Below, one piece after another: positions 7,152 to 16,438 of a DNA stretch of 64,000 nt. The stretch's first letter is position 1, and each line of letters opens with the position of its first letter. The notes below the pieces were generated by a model that was not told the DNA's origin, made no database searches, and saw nothing but the letters and a program-made list of their open reading frames with translations. The DNA is from Nonomuraea angiospora (GTDB lineage Bacteria > Actinomycetota > Actinomycetes > Streptosporangiales > Streptosporangiaceae): positions 8,060,001-8,124,000 of the forward strand of contig NZ_JADBEK010000001.1 of assembly GCF_014873145.1 (NCBI RefSeq). The letters are read 5' to 3'. Both the position numbers and the translations under genes were made by a program.

Positions 7152-9188
7152 CTAGATGAGGACGTGGTCGTCCGGGCGGCCGACGAAGGAGAACTGGGCG
7201 TTGCGGGTCAGCTTGATGTGGTCCGCCTGCCAGGTGTGCATCGACGCGTCCGCGCTGCGCCAGTAGACGAAGTTGAAACGGTCCGCCGAGTAGATCTTGA
7301 CGGAGTCCTCCTTCAGCCGCCGCACCAGGTGGGTGTCCTCACCACGGGTGATGTCCGCGAAGCCGTACGAGCGGAACATGTCCGCCTTGCCGAGGAACGT
7401 GCCGCCCTGGACCAGGAAGGAGTAGCGGTGCTCCAGCCCCGGCAGGCGGAGCATGGTGGTGTTGCTGCCCTCGAAGTACGCGTAGTGCGCCCCCTTGCCG
7501 ACCAGCTCGGCGTCGGAGTAGTCGAACGCGCGCACCAGGTCCGACAGGTAGTGCTCCCCGTACAGGTTGTCGTCGTCCATCTTGGCGATCAGGTCGCCCT
7601 CGGCGGCCGCGATGCCCAGGTTCATGCAGGCGCCGAGCGACAGGGATGCGTCGGCGGGCAGGACGACGACGTCCGAGATGCCCGCCATGCGGGCCTTGTC
7701 GGCGACCACGACCGGGTCGATGTCCAGCCCGTGCAGCACCATGACGAGCTGGAGCGGCCGGTGGAGCTGGCGGGCCACGGAGGAGATGGCGTGCTCGATC
7801 TGGGAGGCGCGGTTGGTGGGCAGCACGACCGAGATCGAGCGCGACCTGGGCCGCACCTGGTGCCCGAGGTCCTGGAGGATCTGGTCCACGCGGTGCGAGA
7901 ACAGGTGCTTGTCGAAGACCTCGCGCATCGCCAGGTGCCCCATCCTGGCCCGCAGTTCGGGGCTGTTGATCAGGTGCAGGACCTGGTTGTACGACTCGAC
8001 CGGCTCGCGCGCGATGGGGATGAGCTCGCCGAACGTCTCCTCGACGGCCCGTGACCACCCCGACACGACGGGCGTGGCGCAGGCGGACAGCTCGAAGACC
8101 CGGCGGGCGCACATGGTCGGCGACTCGAGCACCGAGTTGACGTTGAGGAAGACCTTGTACATCCGGTACGCGGCCAGCATCTGGTCGTAGGGCAGCTCGC
8201 CCACGATGTGCGGCCGGTACTTCTCGGGCCAGGCGTACTTCTCGTCCACCTCGCCGTTGCGCGCGAAGATGTGCAGACCCAGCTCCCTGACCGGGTCGAT
8301 GACCGTCTCCATCTGCTCGCGGCGCTCGGGGTGCTTGTCGCGGAAGTACATCCCGGCGAAGACCACGTCGTGCAGGCGTCCCTGCCGCTGCTGGATCGGG
8401 TTGTGGACGCGGGGCTGCGCGGCGAACTGCAGCACATCAACCCGATCGTGTCCCAAAATTTCCCGATATTTCGGCACCATGTCACCGTCGCAGGTGAACA
8501 CGTAGTCGAACAGCTTGGCCGTGTCGATGAAGAAGTCGAAGTTCGGCGGGTCCTCCTTGTTCCAGAAGACCGTCGGGATGCCCTCCCGCCTGCACCAGGC
8601 CACCAGCTCGCGCAGCGGCTCCTTGGGCGCGTTGGTGCCGGTCATCTGGTAGCGCCAGCGACCCTGGTTCCCGTGCCAGGCCGACTCGCAGAACAGCAGG
8701 TCGGGCCGCTTCTCGGCGAAGATCTCCGGCCAGTCCTTGAGCCCGAACTCGATCTGGTCCCACTCGTACTTGAAGGCCATCCGGGAGAAGTCGTCCAGGA
8801 TCACCGCGACCTTCAGGTCCGGCCGGTTGACCGGCCCCTTCGGCCACTTCACCGCCGGCACCTCGACCAGCGGCGGCCGGTGGTTGGCGAGCTCGGTCGC
8901 CTCGGAGACCGGGACGGGCGGCTTCGGCGCCTTCTCCTTCGACCTGACCGCCTCGACGATCTTCCCCGGGCTCTTCGAGCCCAGGGCCTCGCCCAGCTTG
9001 AACGTCCGCTTCGCCTGCGTGGCCTCCAGCTTCCAGCTCGCGTACGCGGCCTTGGCCTCGGCGATCTCCAGCCGCCGCCGCAGCTCCCTGACCTCGGCCT
9101 CGAATCGCTCGACGAGCTTGCGCTCCTCGGGCAGCCAGTTGACGGGCCCGAGCCGCTGGTACGTGGGCTCTTCGGGGGTTTCGGCCAT
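7152..9188 (-). CDS. Bifunctional glycosyltransferase (CgeB-like domain plus GT2 domain)
   Basis: A 678-residue cytoplasmic protein. Residues about 23-60 form a charged coiled coil. About 125-440 resemble the CgeB/DUF3880-type glycosyltransferase fold (DVVFAGMYFRDKHPERR, and SPTMCARRVFELSACATPVVSGWS near its end). About 455-670 form a family 2 glycosyltransferase: SISVVLPTNR, the metal and nucleotide-sugar motif KMDDDNLYG, and a GEDTHLVRR segment. It probably adds one or two sugars to a surface polysaccharide or teichoic-acid-like polymer. It is the terminal gene of the reverse strand, 56 nt after the WecB-type epimerase. Donor and acceptor cannot be told from sequence. No clear ribosome site precedes the ATG. 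Confidence 0.8.
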   Translation of the reverse strand: MAETPEEPTYQRLGPVNWLPEERKLVERFEAEVRELRRRLEIAEAKAAYASWKLEATQAKRTFKLGEALGSKSPGKIVEAVRSKEKAPKPPVPVSEATELANHRPPLVEVPAVKWPKGPVNRPDLKVAVILDDFSRMAFKYEWDQIEFGLKDWPEIFAEKRPDLLFCESAWHGNQGRWRYQMTGTNAPKEPLRELVAWCRREGIPTVFWNKEDPPNFDFFIDTAKLFDYVFTCDGDMVPKYREILGHDRVDVLQFAAQPRVHNPIQQRQGRLHDVVFAGMYFRDKHPERREQMETVIDPVRELGLHIFARNGEVDEKYAWPEKYRPHIVGELPYDQMLAAYRMYKVFLNVNSVLESPTMCARRVFELSACATPVVSGWSRAVEETFGELIPIAREPVESYNQVLHLINSPELRARMGHLAMREVFDKHLFSHRVDQILQDLGHQVRPRSRSISVVLPTNRASQIEHAISSVARQLHRPLQLVMVLHGLDIDPVVVADKARMAGISDVVVLPADASLSLGACMNLGIAAAEGDLIAKMDDDNLYGEHYLSDLVRAFDYSDAELVGKGAHYAYFEGSNTTMLRLPGLEHRYSFLVQGGTFLGKADMFRSYGFADITRGEDTHLVRRLKEDSVKIYSADRFNFVYWRSADASMHTWQADHIKLTRNAQFSFVGRPDDHVLI

Positions 9189-9244
9189 GGTGATACGCCT
9201 ATCGCTTAGCGGAGGTACGTGTCATGTTAAGGGGGATAAGGCCG

Positions 9245-10375
9245 CTATTCGGGGCGTTTGGCCTGAGAGGCAGGGGCGAGGTTGTCGCCCTTCAGCCACG
9301 CGGAGATCACCCGCGCGATCCGCGGCCCGGCCTGGCCGTCCCAGAGCACCGGCAGCTCGCCCGCCGGCGTGGCGGCGCCGTCGGCCAGCGCCTTCTCCGC
9401 GGCGGCCGGCAGGAGGGCCGGCGTGACCAGGCGGTTCGTGCCGTGCGTGATCGTGATCGGCCGCTCGGTGTTGGGCCGCAGGGTCAGGCAGGGGACGCCC
9501 AGCACGGTCGTCTCCTCCTGGACGCCGCCGGAGTCGGTGACCACCAGCGCGGCGCCGCGTACGAGTGAGAGAAAGTCCACATAGCCCAGCGGGTCGACGA
9601 CCTTGATCGACTCCCCGTCGACCAGGCCCGCCTCGGCCAGCCGCGCCTTGCCGCGCGGGTGGACCGGCACCACGACCGGGATCTGGCGCGAGACCTCCAG
9701 CACCGCGTCCACGAGCTCCTTGGCGGCCTCGGGGGTGTCCACGTTCGCGGGCCGGTGCAGGGTCGCCACGGCATAACGAGCCGGTATGGCCAGCCGCTCC
9801 ACGACGGGCGCCGGGTCCAGCGTCGGCAGCGCCGCGTACAGGCTGTCGATCATGGGGTTGCCCACCAGGTGCACCTTGGACGCGGGCACGCCCTCGTTCG
9901 CCAGGTAGGCCAGGGCCTCGGGGGAGGTGGCGAAGAGCAGGTCGGCCAGCGCGTCGGTGACGACCCGGTTGACCTCCTCCGGCATGCCCCGGTCGAACGA
10001 GCGCAGCCCCGCCTCCACGTGCGCGGTCCTGACGCCCAGCTTGGCGCAGACGAGGATTGCGGCCAGCGTCGAGTTCACGTCGCCGTAGACGACGACCAGG
10101 TCGGGGTCCTGCTCCTGGACGACCTCCTCCAGGCCGACGAGCAGCGCCGCGGTCTGCTTGGCGTGGCTGCCGGAGCCGACCCCCAGGTTCGCGACGGGCT
10201 CGGGGAGGCCGAGGTCGGCGAAGAAGACGTCGGACATCAGCGCGTCATAGTGCTGACCAGTGTGGATGATGCCCTGCCGCACGCCGAGTTCACCGAGTGC
10301 CCGCACCACCGGGGCCGCTTTCACGAAATTGGGACGAGCGCCCAATACGTGCAGGACCAGGGGGTTCTCCCTCAT
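9245..10375 (-). CDS. wecB: UDP-N-acetylglucosamine 2-epimerase, non-hydrolysing
   Basis: A 376-residue cytoplasmic enzyme that interconverts UDP-GlcNAc and UDP-ManNAc. Family marks are LGARPNFVKAAPVV at the N-terminus, HTGQHYD, HVEAGLRSFD, the VGNPMIDSL segment and SGGVQEETTVLG with its active-site acidic residues. Length matches WecB/MnaA. The ATG has an AGGCGAGG ribosome site. UDP-ManNAc is the substrate for the WecC-type dehydrogenase at 12221, so the two would supply UDP-ManNAcA for the neighbouring glycosyltransferases. It is divergent from the GT4 gene at 10432. Confidence 0.93.
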   Translation of the reverse strand: MRENPLVLHVLGARPNFVKAAPVVRALGELGVRQGIIHTGQHYDALMSDVFFADLGLPEPVANLGVGSGSHAKQTAALLVGLEEVVQEQDPDLVVVYGDVNSTLAAILVCAKLGVRTAHVEAGLRSFDRGMPEEVNRVVTDALADLLFATSPEALAYLANEGVPASKVHLVGNPMIDSLYAALPTLDPAPVVERLAIPARYAVATLHRPANVDTPEAAKELVDAVLEVSRQIPVVVPVHPRGKARLAEAGLVDGESIKVVDPLGYVDFLSLVRGAALVVTDSGGVQEETTVLGVPCLTLRPNTERPITITHGTNRLVTPALLPAAAEKALADGAATPAGELPVLWDGQAGPRIARVISAWLKGDNLAPASQAKRPE

Positions 10376-10431
10376 TGACCTCGCCTTTCATAGCGGAAGG
10401 GGAAAAACGTTGCCTATGGTACGGTCACCGC

Positions 10432-12099
10432 GTGGCATCCGACGCCAGTCGTCAAGACTCCTCCAAGGTTTCCGCGAAGTCCGCCCGAGCCGGCGTCGGT
10501 GGACTTCTCAAAGGTTTCGTCCAGCACCCGATCATCGTTTCCCGCGTCGTCGTGACGAAGGTCAAATCCGACCCCGTCCGGGTGGCCCAGGCCGCCGCCG
10601 ACGCGCTCCCGCCCCGGCTGCGTCCCGTCGTGGGCAGCGTCGCGTGGCCGGCCGCGCGCCGCGCCCGGCGCATCGTGCGCAAGTTCGGCATGCGCGTGGT
10701 CAAGGGGCCGTGGAACGAGGCCAAGGAACTGTGGAACGCCGGCAGGGTGACCGAGGCCGCCGAGGTGCTCGAAGCCCACACCAAATACCCGTTCGTCAAG
10801 CGCAGGGCCGCCTACTACCGGGGCGAGCTGGCCGCGATCAGCCCTGACCCGATCCCGCCCGCGCCGAAGGTGGCCATCACCGACCGCGTGGAGGGCCGGG
10901 TGCTGCACCTGGTCACGAACGCGCTGCCGTACACGCAGGCCGGCTACACCGTCCGCACCCACCGCATCGTCACCTCGCAGCAGGCCGCCGGGCTCGACCC
11001 GCACGTGGTCACGAGCTGGGGCTGGCCGATGCTGCAGGGGCACGCGGACGCGCCGCCGTTCGAGGAGATCGACGGCATCCCCTATTACCGGCTGCTGCCC
11101 GACGGGCACGGCGAGATGCCGTTCGAGACGCGCGGGCGCATCATCAAGGGCGCCGCCGCGGTCACCAAGCTCGTCACCGAGCTGAAGCCGCAGATCCTGC
11201 ACGCCGCCACCGACCACCGCAACGGCTCCATCGCGCACGCCGTGCGCGACAGGACGGGCACGCCGTTCGTCTACGAGGTGCGCGGCTTCCTGGAGGAGAC
11301 CTGGGCCTCGCGCGACCCGATCCGCGTGGGCAGCGAGCGGCAGGTGCTCCAGCGCGAGCGCGAGGCGTTCCTCATGCGCGAGGCCGACGCCGTGGTCACG
11401 CTCGCCGAGACCATGGCCACGGAGATCGTCGAGCGCGGCGTGCCGCGGGAGAGGATCCACCTGGCGCCCAACGCGGTGGACGACTCGCTGCTGACCGCCC
11501 ACTACGACGGCGCCTCGTTCAGGAACGCGTACGGCATCGCCCCCGACGAGATCGTCGTCGGCTCGGTGTCCAGCATCGTGGCCTACGAGGGCTTCGCCAC
11601 CCTGCTGCGGGCCGCCGCGCTGCTGCGTGACGGCGGCACCCCCGTACGGGTGCTCATCGTGGGCGACGGCACCGAGCGCGAGAACCTCCTGGCGCTGGTC
11701 GACGAGCTGGGCCTGAGCGACGCGATCCTGCCGGGCCGGGTCGGCCCCGACGAGGCGTTGCAGGCGCAGGACGCCATCGACATCTTCGCCTGCCCGCGAG
11801 AGGACCTGCGGGTATGCCGACTTGTTACGCCATTGAAACCCGTCGAGGCGATGGCGCTCGGAAAGCCCGTCGTGCTCAGCGATCTGCCTGCTCTGTCCGA
11901 GCTCGTGGGCTCCGACGGCGCCGGGCTGCTCGTCCCTCCGGGTGACCCGGCCGAGCTCGCCAAGGCCATCGCGGGGCTCCGGGAGGACCCGGCCCGGCGC
12001 GCCGAGATGGGTGAGGCGGGACGGGCGGAAGTGGCGGCGAAGCGGACTTGGAGCCGCGTTGCCGAGACTTATCAAGCCCTATACCGGTCGCTTGCCTAA
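10432..12099 (+). CDS. GT4-family glycosyltransferase with N-terminal extension
   Basis: A 555-residue protein. Residues about 1-150 are an Arg/Ala-rich extension of unknown role. The catalytic part starts at about 158 (HLVTNALPYTQAGYTVRTH) and has the GT-B pattern of family 4: a Gly-rich N-terminal loop, VYEVRGF, NAVDDSLL, VLIVGDGTE, and the nucleotide-sugar EX7E-like region LKPVEAMALGKPVV. It probably transfers a sugar from UDP- or GDP-sugar during envelope glycan assembly. The GTG start is the last in-frame start before the conserved region and lies 13 nt after a TATGGT hexamer. The frame is open further upstream to 10297 but would overlap the divergent epimerase. Confidence 0.8.
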   Translation: MASDASRQDSSKVSAKSARAGVGGLLKGFVQHPIIVSRVVVTKVKSDPVRVAQAAADALPPRLRPVVGSVAWPAARRARRIVRKFGMRVVKGPWNEAKELWNAGRVTEAAEVLEAHTKYPFVKRRAAYYRGELAAISPDPIPPAPKVAITDRVEGRVLHLVTNALPYTQAGYTVRTHRIVTSQQAAGLDPHVVTSWGWPMLQGHADAPPFEEIDGIPYYRLLPDGHGEMPFETRGRIIKGAAAVTKLVTELKPQILHAATDHRNGSIAHAVRDRTGTPFVYEVRGFLEETWASRDPIRVGSERQVLQREREAFLMREADAVVTLAETMATEIVERGVPRERIHLAPNAVDDSLLTAHYDGASFRNAYGIAPDEIVVGSVSSIVAYEGFATLLRAAALLRDGGTPVRVLIVGDGTERENLLALVDELGLSDAILPGRVGPDEALQAQDAIDIFACPREDLRVCRLVTPLKPVEAMALGKPVVLSDLPALSELVGSDGAGLLVPPGDPAELAKAIAGLREDPARRAEMGEAGRAEVAAKRTWSRVAETYQALYRSLA

Positions 12100-12208
12100 T
12101 GTTGACCTTCGCGTTGGCTGTCACTTCTGACGTGTTCGGTCGCATTAGGCGTGAGCTAGGTGGACTTGAGATAACCTTTGCGACCATGAAGTGTTGTTTC
12201 CGGCTCTC

Positions 12209-12214
12209 TAAGGC
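12209..12214 (+). promoter_or_regulatory. -10 hexamer for a leaderless wecC transcript
   Basis: TAAGGC ends six bases before the GTG start at 12221 and no ribosome site lies between. This spacing is typical of leaderless actinobacterial messages. Confidence 0.4.
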
Positions 12215-12220
12215 ACTGCT

Positions 12221-13483
12221 GTGACAGAAATCGACTTGGCTGTCATCGGCCTGGGCTATGTCGGCATGCCGCTGGCCAAGGAGGCGGTCGCCGCCGGCCT
12301 GCGGGTCGTCGGCCTCGACGTCGACCCCGCCAAGGTCGACGCGCTCAACGCCGGGCAGTCGTACATCGATGACCTGGCCGACGCCGACCTCGAGCACATG
12401 CTGGCCAACGGGTTCAGCGCCACGCTCGACGAGACCGTGCTGGCCAGAAGCAACACGATCGTGATCTGCGTGCCCACCCCGCTGGACGAGGACCACCGGC
12501 CGGACCTGTCCGCCGTGGAGGGCGCCACCAAGGCCGTCGGCCGCAACCTGAGCGCGGGCACGCTCGTCGTGCTCGAGTCCACCACCTGGCCCGGCACCAC
12601 CGACGAGGTGGCCAGGCCGCTGCTGGAGAGCTCGGGGCTCGTCGCGGGCAAGGACTTCCACCTCGCCTTCTCGCCCGAGCGCATCGACCCCGGCAACCCC
12701 AAGTTCGGCCTGCGGAACACCCCCAAGGTCGTGGGCGGCTACACGCCGACCTGCCGCGACCGCGCCACGGCGTTCTACGGGCAGTTCATCGAGCAGGTGG
12801 TGCCGGTCAGCGGCACCCGCGAGGCCGAGATGGCCAAGCTGCTGGAGAACACCTACCGGCACGTCAACATCGCCCTCGTCAACGAGATGGCGATCTTCTG
12901 CGACGAGCTCGGCATCAACCTGTGGGAGTCGATCGAGGCCGCGGCGACCAAGCCGTTCGGCTTCCAGAAGTTCCTGCCAGGTCCGGGCGTCGGGGGGCAC
13001 TGCATCCCCGTCGACCCGTCGTACCTGTCGTACACCGTGCGCAAGCTCGGCTACCCGTTCAGGTTCGTGGAGCTGGCGCAGGAGATCAACGAGCGGATGC
13101 CGTCCTACGTGGTGGCCCGCGTCCAGCGACTGCTGAACCGGCATAAGAAGGCCGTGAACGGCGCCCGGGTCGTTATGCTCGGCGTCACCTACAAACCGGA
13201 CATCGCCGACGAACGCGAAACTCCGGCCCTCCCGGTGGCGCGTGCGCTGCTGGAGCTGGGCGCCGAGCTCTCGTTCGCGGACCCCTACGTCAAGGAGTGG
13301 GCGGTAGACGGCACCCCGGTGCCGCGTGAGGAGGATCTGGCCAAGGCCGTGATCGACGCGGACGTGACGCTGCTGCTGCAGCAGCACGCCGCGTTCGACC
13401 TCGACATGGTCGAGGACAAGGCCCGGCTCGTGCTCGACACCCGCGGTGTGCTCACCGAGGGTGAACGCGTCGAGCGGCTGTAG
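12221..13483 (+). CDS. wecC: UDP-N-acetyl-D-mannosamine dehydrogenase-type nucleotide-sugar dehydrogenase
   Basis: A 420-residue NAD-dependent enzyme of the UDP-glucose/ManNAc dehydrogenase family, oxidising C6 of a UDP-sugar to a uronic acid. It has the N-terminal Rossmann motif (VIGLGYVGMPLA), CVPTPLDE, STTWPGTT, the central helix with LLENTYRHVNIAL, and the catalytic cysteine in GVGGHCIPVDP. The C-terminal domain carries GVTYKPDIADERETPA. ManNAc specificity is inferred from the WecB gene nearby; GlcNAc or glucose dehydrogenation cannot be ruled out. The downstream glycosyltransferase starts 19 nt after its stop. Confidence 0.88.
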   Translation: MTEIDLAVIGLGYVGMPLAKEAVAAGLRVVGLDVDPAKVDALNAGQSYIDDLADADLEHMLANGFSATLDETVLARSNTIVICVPTPLDEDHRPDLSAVEGATKAVGRNLSAGTLVVLESTTWPGTTDEVARPLLESSGLVAGKDFHLAFSPERIDPGNPKFGLRNTPKVVGGYTPTCRDRATAFYGQFIEQVVPVSGTREAEMAKLLENTYRHVNIALVNEMAIFCDELGINLWESIEAAATKPFGFQKFLPGPGVGGHCIPVDPSYLSYTVRKLGYPFRFVELAQEINERMPSYVVARVQRLLNRHKKAVNGARVVMLGVTYKPDIADERETPALPVARALLELGAELSFADPYVKEWAVDGTPVPREEDLAKAVIDADVTLLLQQHAAFDLDMVEDKARLVLDTRGVLTEGERVERL

Positions 13484-13502
13484 CGACGGAGGGCTGCGCG
13501 CA

Positions 13503-14594
13503 GTGCACGTGCTCGTCATGACGGTGGTGCATAACCCCGAGGATGCTCGAATTCTGCACAGGCAGATTCGTGCCCTTGTGGATGCCGGTCATGAGGTCAC
13601 GTACGCCGCTTCGTTCACCGCTCACGGAGTCGTCCCGCGACCCTGGGTGACCGGCGTCGACCTCCCCCGAGCAGCCCAGCGCAAACGGATGGCGGCCGTG
13701 TGGGCCGCCCGGCGGCTGTTCAAGCGCATGCGCGACAAGGTCGATCTCGTCCTCATCCACGACCCCGAGCTGCTGTTCGCCGTCTGGGGCGTGCGCAACC
13801 GGCCGCCCGTGGTGTGGGACGTGCACGAGGACACCCCCGCCACGCTCTCGCTCAAGCCGTGGCTGCCGGCGCCGCTGCGGCCTCCCGTGCGGTTCTTCGC
13901 CCGCATGCTGGAGGGCACCGCGGAGCGCCACATGCACCTGCTGCTGGCCGAGACGGCGTACGCGGGCAGGTTCAAGCACGCCCACCTGATCGTCCCGAAC
14001 GAGACCTGGGTGCCCGACTCCGTGACGCCTCCCGGCGACGACCGGGTGGTCTACCTCGGCTGGCTGTCCAGGGCCAGGGGCGTGTTCGAGGCCGTCGAGG
14101 TGGCGAAGCTGCTGCAGCCGTACCGGGTGGCCGTGGAGCTGATCGGGTACGCCGACCCGCAGAGCCGTCCGATGCTCAACCAGGCCGTCACCGAGGGCCT
14201 GCTGGAGTGGCGCGACTTCATGCCCAACGACGAGGCGCTCAAGCGGCTCGACGGGGCGCTGGCCGGACTGTCGCTGCTGCACGACGAGCCGAACTACCGC
14301 CACTCGATGCCCACGAAGATCGTGGAGTACATGGCGCACGGCATCCCCGTCATCACGACCCCGTCGCCGCGCGCCGTCGAGCTGGTGGAGCGATATGACA
14401 GCGGCGTCGTGGTGCCCTGGGAGGACCCCAAGGCCGTGGCGCAGGCCGTCCTGACGCTGCGGGACGACGTGCGGGAGCGGCGGGCGCAGGGCGCGCGCGG
14501 CTACGCGGCGGCACGGGCGAACCACCACTGGCCCAACTCGGCCAAGCGCTTCGTGACCCAGCTCGAGTCCTGGGCCGGGGTCAAGCGGGGGTAG
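13503..14594 (+). CDS. GT4-family glycosyltransferase
   Basis: A 363-residue cytoplasmic GT-B enzyme. N-terminal HVLVMTVVHNPEDARI and WDVHEDTP, and C-terminal VYLGWLSRARGV, LIGYADPQS and MPTKIVEYMAHGIPVITTP (carrying the conserved Glu of the donor site), place it near teichuronic-acid and capsule glycosyltransferases. The GTG start has GGAGGG nine bases upstream; the frame opens earlier but overlaps wecC. It is likely co-transcribed with wecC and could use its UDP-ManNAcA. The acceptor is unknown. Confidence 0.83.
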   Translation: MHVLVMTVVHNPEDARILHRQIRALVDAGHEVTYAASFTAHGVVPRPWVTGVDLPRAAQRKRMAAVWAARRLFKRMRDKVDLVLIHDPELLFAVWGVRNRPPVVWDVHEDTPATLSLKPWLPAPLRPPVRFFARMLEGTAERHMHLLLAETAYAGRFKHAHLIVPNETWVPDSVTPPGDDRVVYLGWLSRARGVFEAVEVAKLLQPYRVAVELIGYADPQSRPMLNQAVTEGLLEWRDFMPNDEALKRLDGALAGLSLLHDEPNYRHSMPTKIVEYMAHGIPVITTPSPRAVELVERYDSGVVVPWEDPKAVAQAVLTLRDDVRERRAQGARGYAAARANHHWPNSAKRFVTQLESWAGVKRG

Positions 14595-14597
14595 GTT
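14592..14597 (+). promoter_or_regulatory. -10 hexamer at the DUF4434-like gene
   Basis: TAGGTT overlaps the stop codon of the upstream glycosyltransferase and ends seven bases before the GTG at 14605, suggesting an internal leaderless promoter in the operon. Confidence 0.35.
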
Positions 14598-14604
14598 CCT
14601 GAGC

Positions 14605-16395
14605 GTGCGCTGGCTCTTACTCGTTGTGGGCGCAGCGATCCTGGCAGTGGTCGCCGCCGTGGTCATCGTCATGCCGCCGTCCGACGAGCCCGCGCCCACG
14701 GCCGCGTCCTCGACGCCCAAGCCGTCGCATACCGACCCCACGCCGAAGGTGTCGAAGTTCACCGACCCCTGTGGCACGTTCGAGACCAGAGAGCGGGCCC
14801 CGTACGCCGTCACCGGCTACTGGATCACCCCCAAGTCCAACCCCTGCACCTGGCGCAGCCAGCTGGAGGAGATCCACAGCGTGGGCGGCGACACGATCAT
14901 CCGGATCGGGTACGGCCTGCAGTTCCGCACCGTCTCCGACTCGGGCGAGATTCTGACGAGGGACGGGGAGCTCGACTCGCTCTACAAGGCGTGCGAGGAG
15001 GACGGGCTCACCTGTCACGACGCCGCCGAGCGGGACCTGCGCGAGGCCAACCCCGGCAACCGGATCGGCCGCACCTACGTCTACCGCACGGACGAGTCGT
15101 TCGGCCCGGACCTGTTCCGGTGCCCGCAGATGGAGCGCCCCATCAAGGCGGGCAAGCGGATCTACTACCGGCTCATCACCCAGCCGGACGGCTCCGACGA
15201 CGCCACGTGCGACTTCTCCAGCAAGGCCACCTCGTACGACATGATCCTCGTGGCCGGGTCGGCGGAGGACAGCCTGGGCAAGCTCCTCGACCTGGGCGAC
15301 CAGTTCGGCATGCGGATCTTCCCGGCGCTGCCGCTGGCGCCGCGCGACCCCCAGACGCCCATCAGGGCGTACAAGAAGCATCTCGGCACGCTGACCACGC
15401 TGACGCGGCGCATCCTTCAGGACTACGGCGTGCGCTTCGCCGACCGCGACTCGCTCGGCGGGGTCTACCAGCCGTTCGAGGTCCAGATGGCCGCCACCCT
15501 GGCCACGAATCCGACGCTGGAGGTGTACGCCGACCAGCACACGATCGTGGAGCAGGAGCTTCCCGGCAAGCCCATCCTGATCAGCCCCTACATGGACGCG
15601 CGCAAGAGGGTGCCCTTCGGGCAGACGCCCAAGCAGGTGGCCGAGGCGTTCAAGGCGCTGGCGAAGACCGGGGTCGGCATCATCGCGCCCCAGGACAGCC
15701 GGGGGACCGGCAAGGTGGGGCTGTTCTGGCCGGACCAGCGCGACGACGAGGTGGACGAGCGGCTGCGTCCCGTGGTGGGAGAGTCCACCTACGGGACGGC
15801 CTACCACGGCTCCACGCGGGACTACTACCGGGAGATGGCGGCGGCCCGAGCGGAGATGGTCGCGGCCGGCTACCAGGTGGACCTCTGGGCGAACGTCGAG
15901 GCGTTCGAGCCCTCCGGCAAGGAGCCGTGCGCCCCGCAGGGCACGCGCGGCAAGACGGACAAGAAGCGCCTGGACCAGGCCGTGACCATGGCGGGACGGT
16001 ACGTGCAGAAGGTCGTCTCCTACATGTGGAGCGACTTCATGACGTGCGGCACTCCTTCGCTGGAGAAGGAGATCACCACCGACTGGCGGCGGCCGATCGC
16101 GGTGGACGCGATCAGGAAGGCCCGCGACATCCAGGACGGGGTGGAGGTCCGCGGCTACAACTTCAAGGACAGCACCGTCACGATCACCTGGTCCGGGGGG
16201 ACGAAGGACCTGTCGGTGCCGGCCGTCGGCTGGCTGGACGAGACCCGGCAGGAAGGGCTGGCCGAAGGCATGGTCACGGCGTGGGTGCCGTTCGATTGGA
16301 CGCAGGTGCCGGCCGGGGAGTGGGTGCAGATCACCGTCAAGGGGCCGTCCGGTCAGGTGACGACGGAGCCCCTGCACGTTCGGATTGTCACGTAG
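14605..16395 (+). CDS. Membrane-anchored DUF4434-like protein, putative glycoside hydrolase-fold enzyme
   Basis: A 596-residue protein with an N-terminal membrane helix (about 4-22) and a Pro/Ser/Thr linker (about 25-50), so the rest should lie outside the membrane. Residues about 65-510 resemble the DUF4434 TIM-barrel group: APYAVTGYWITP, GGDTIIRIGYG, FEVQMAATLA, PILISPYMDAR, VGIIAPQDSRGTG, YQVDLWANVEAFEP. About 510-596 look like a beta-sandwich appended domain. Six or more cysteines in the ectodomain suggest disulfides. It is the last gene of the glycan locus, so cleavage or remodelling of the exported polymer is a reasonable guess. Catalytic acids were not assigned. Confidence 0.6.
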   Translation: MRWLLLVVGAAILAVVAAVVIVMPPSDEPAPTAASSTPKPSHTDPTPKVSKFTDPCGTFETRERAPYAVTGYWITPKSNPCTWRSQLEEIHSVGGDTIIRIGYGLQFRTVSDSGEILTRDGELDSLYKACEEDGLTCHDAAERDLREANPGNRIGRTYVYRTDESFGPDLFRCPQMERPIKAGKRIYYRLITQPDGSDDATCDFSSKATSYDMILVAGSAEDSLGKLLDLGDQFGMRIFPALPLAPRDPQTPIRAYKKHLGTLTTLTRRILQDYGVRFADRDSLGGVYQPFEVQMAATLATNPTLEVYADQHTIVEQELPGKPILISPYMDARKRVPFGQTPKQVAEAFKALAKTGVGIIAPQDSRGTGKVGLFWPDQRDDEVDERLRPVVGESTYGTAYHGSTRDYYREMAAARAEMVAAGYQVDLWANVEAFEPSGKEPCAPQGTRGKTDKKRLDQAVTMAGRYVQKVVSYMWSDFMTCGTPSLEKEITTDWRRPIAVDAIRKARDIQDGVEVRGYNFKDSTVTITWSGGTKDLSVPAVGWLDETRQEGLAEGMVTAWVPFDWTQVPAGEWVQITVKGPSGQVTTEPLHVRIVT

Positions 16396-16426
16396 GCACG
16401 GTTACCTGCCGACTACTGACAGCGTG

Positions 16427-16432
16427 TAGCGT
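16427..16432 (+). promoter_or_regulatory. -10 hexamer for the Nudix regulator gene
   Basis: TAGCGT ends six bases before the ATG at 16439. No Shine-Dalgarno sequence is present, so the message is probably leaderless. Confidence 0.4.
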
Positions 16433-16438
16433 TCCTCC

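Noticed and set aside
11876..13519. Long minus-strand frame opposite wecC and the following glycosyltransferase
   Set aside because: The plus-strand wecC motifs are complete, whereas the opposite translation is low-complexity without a ribosome site.
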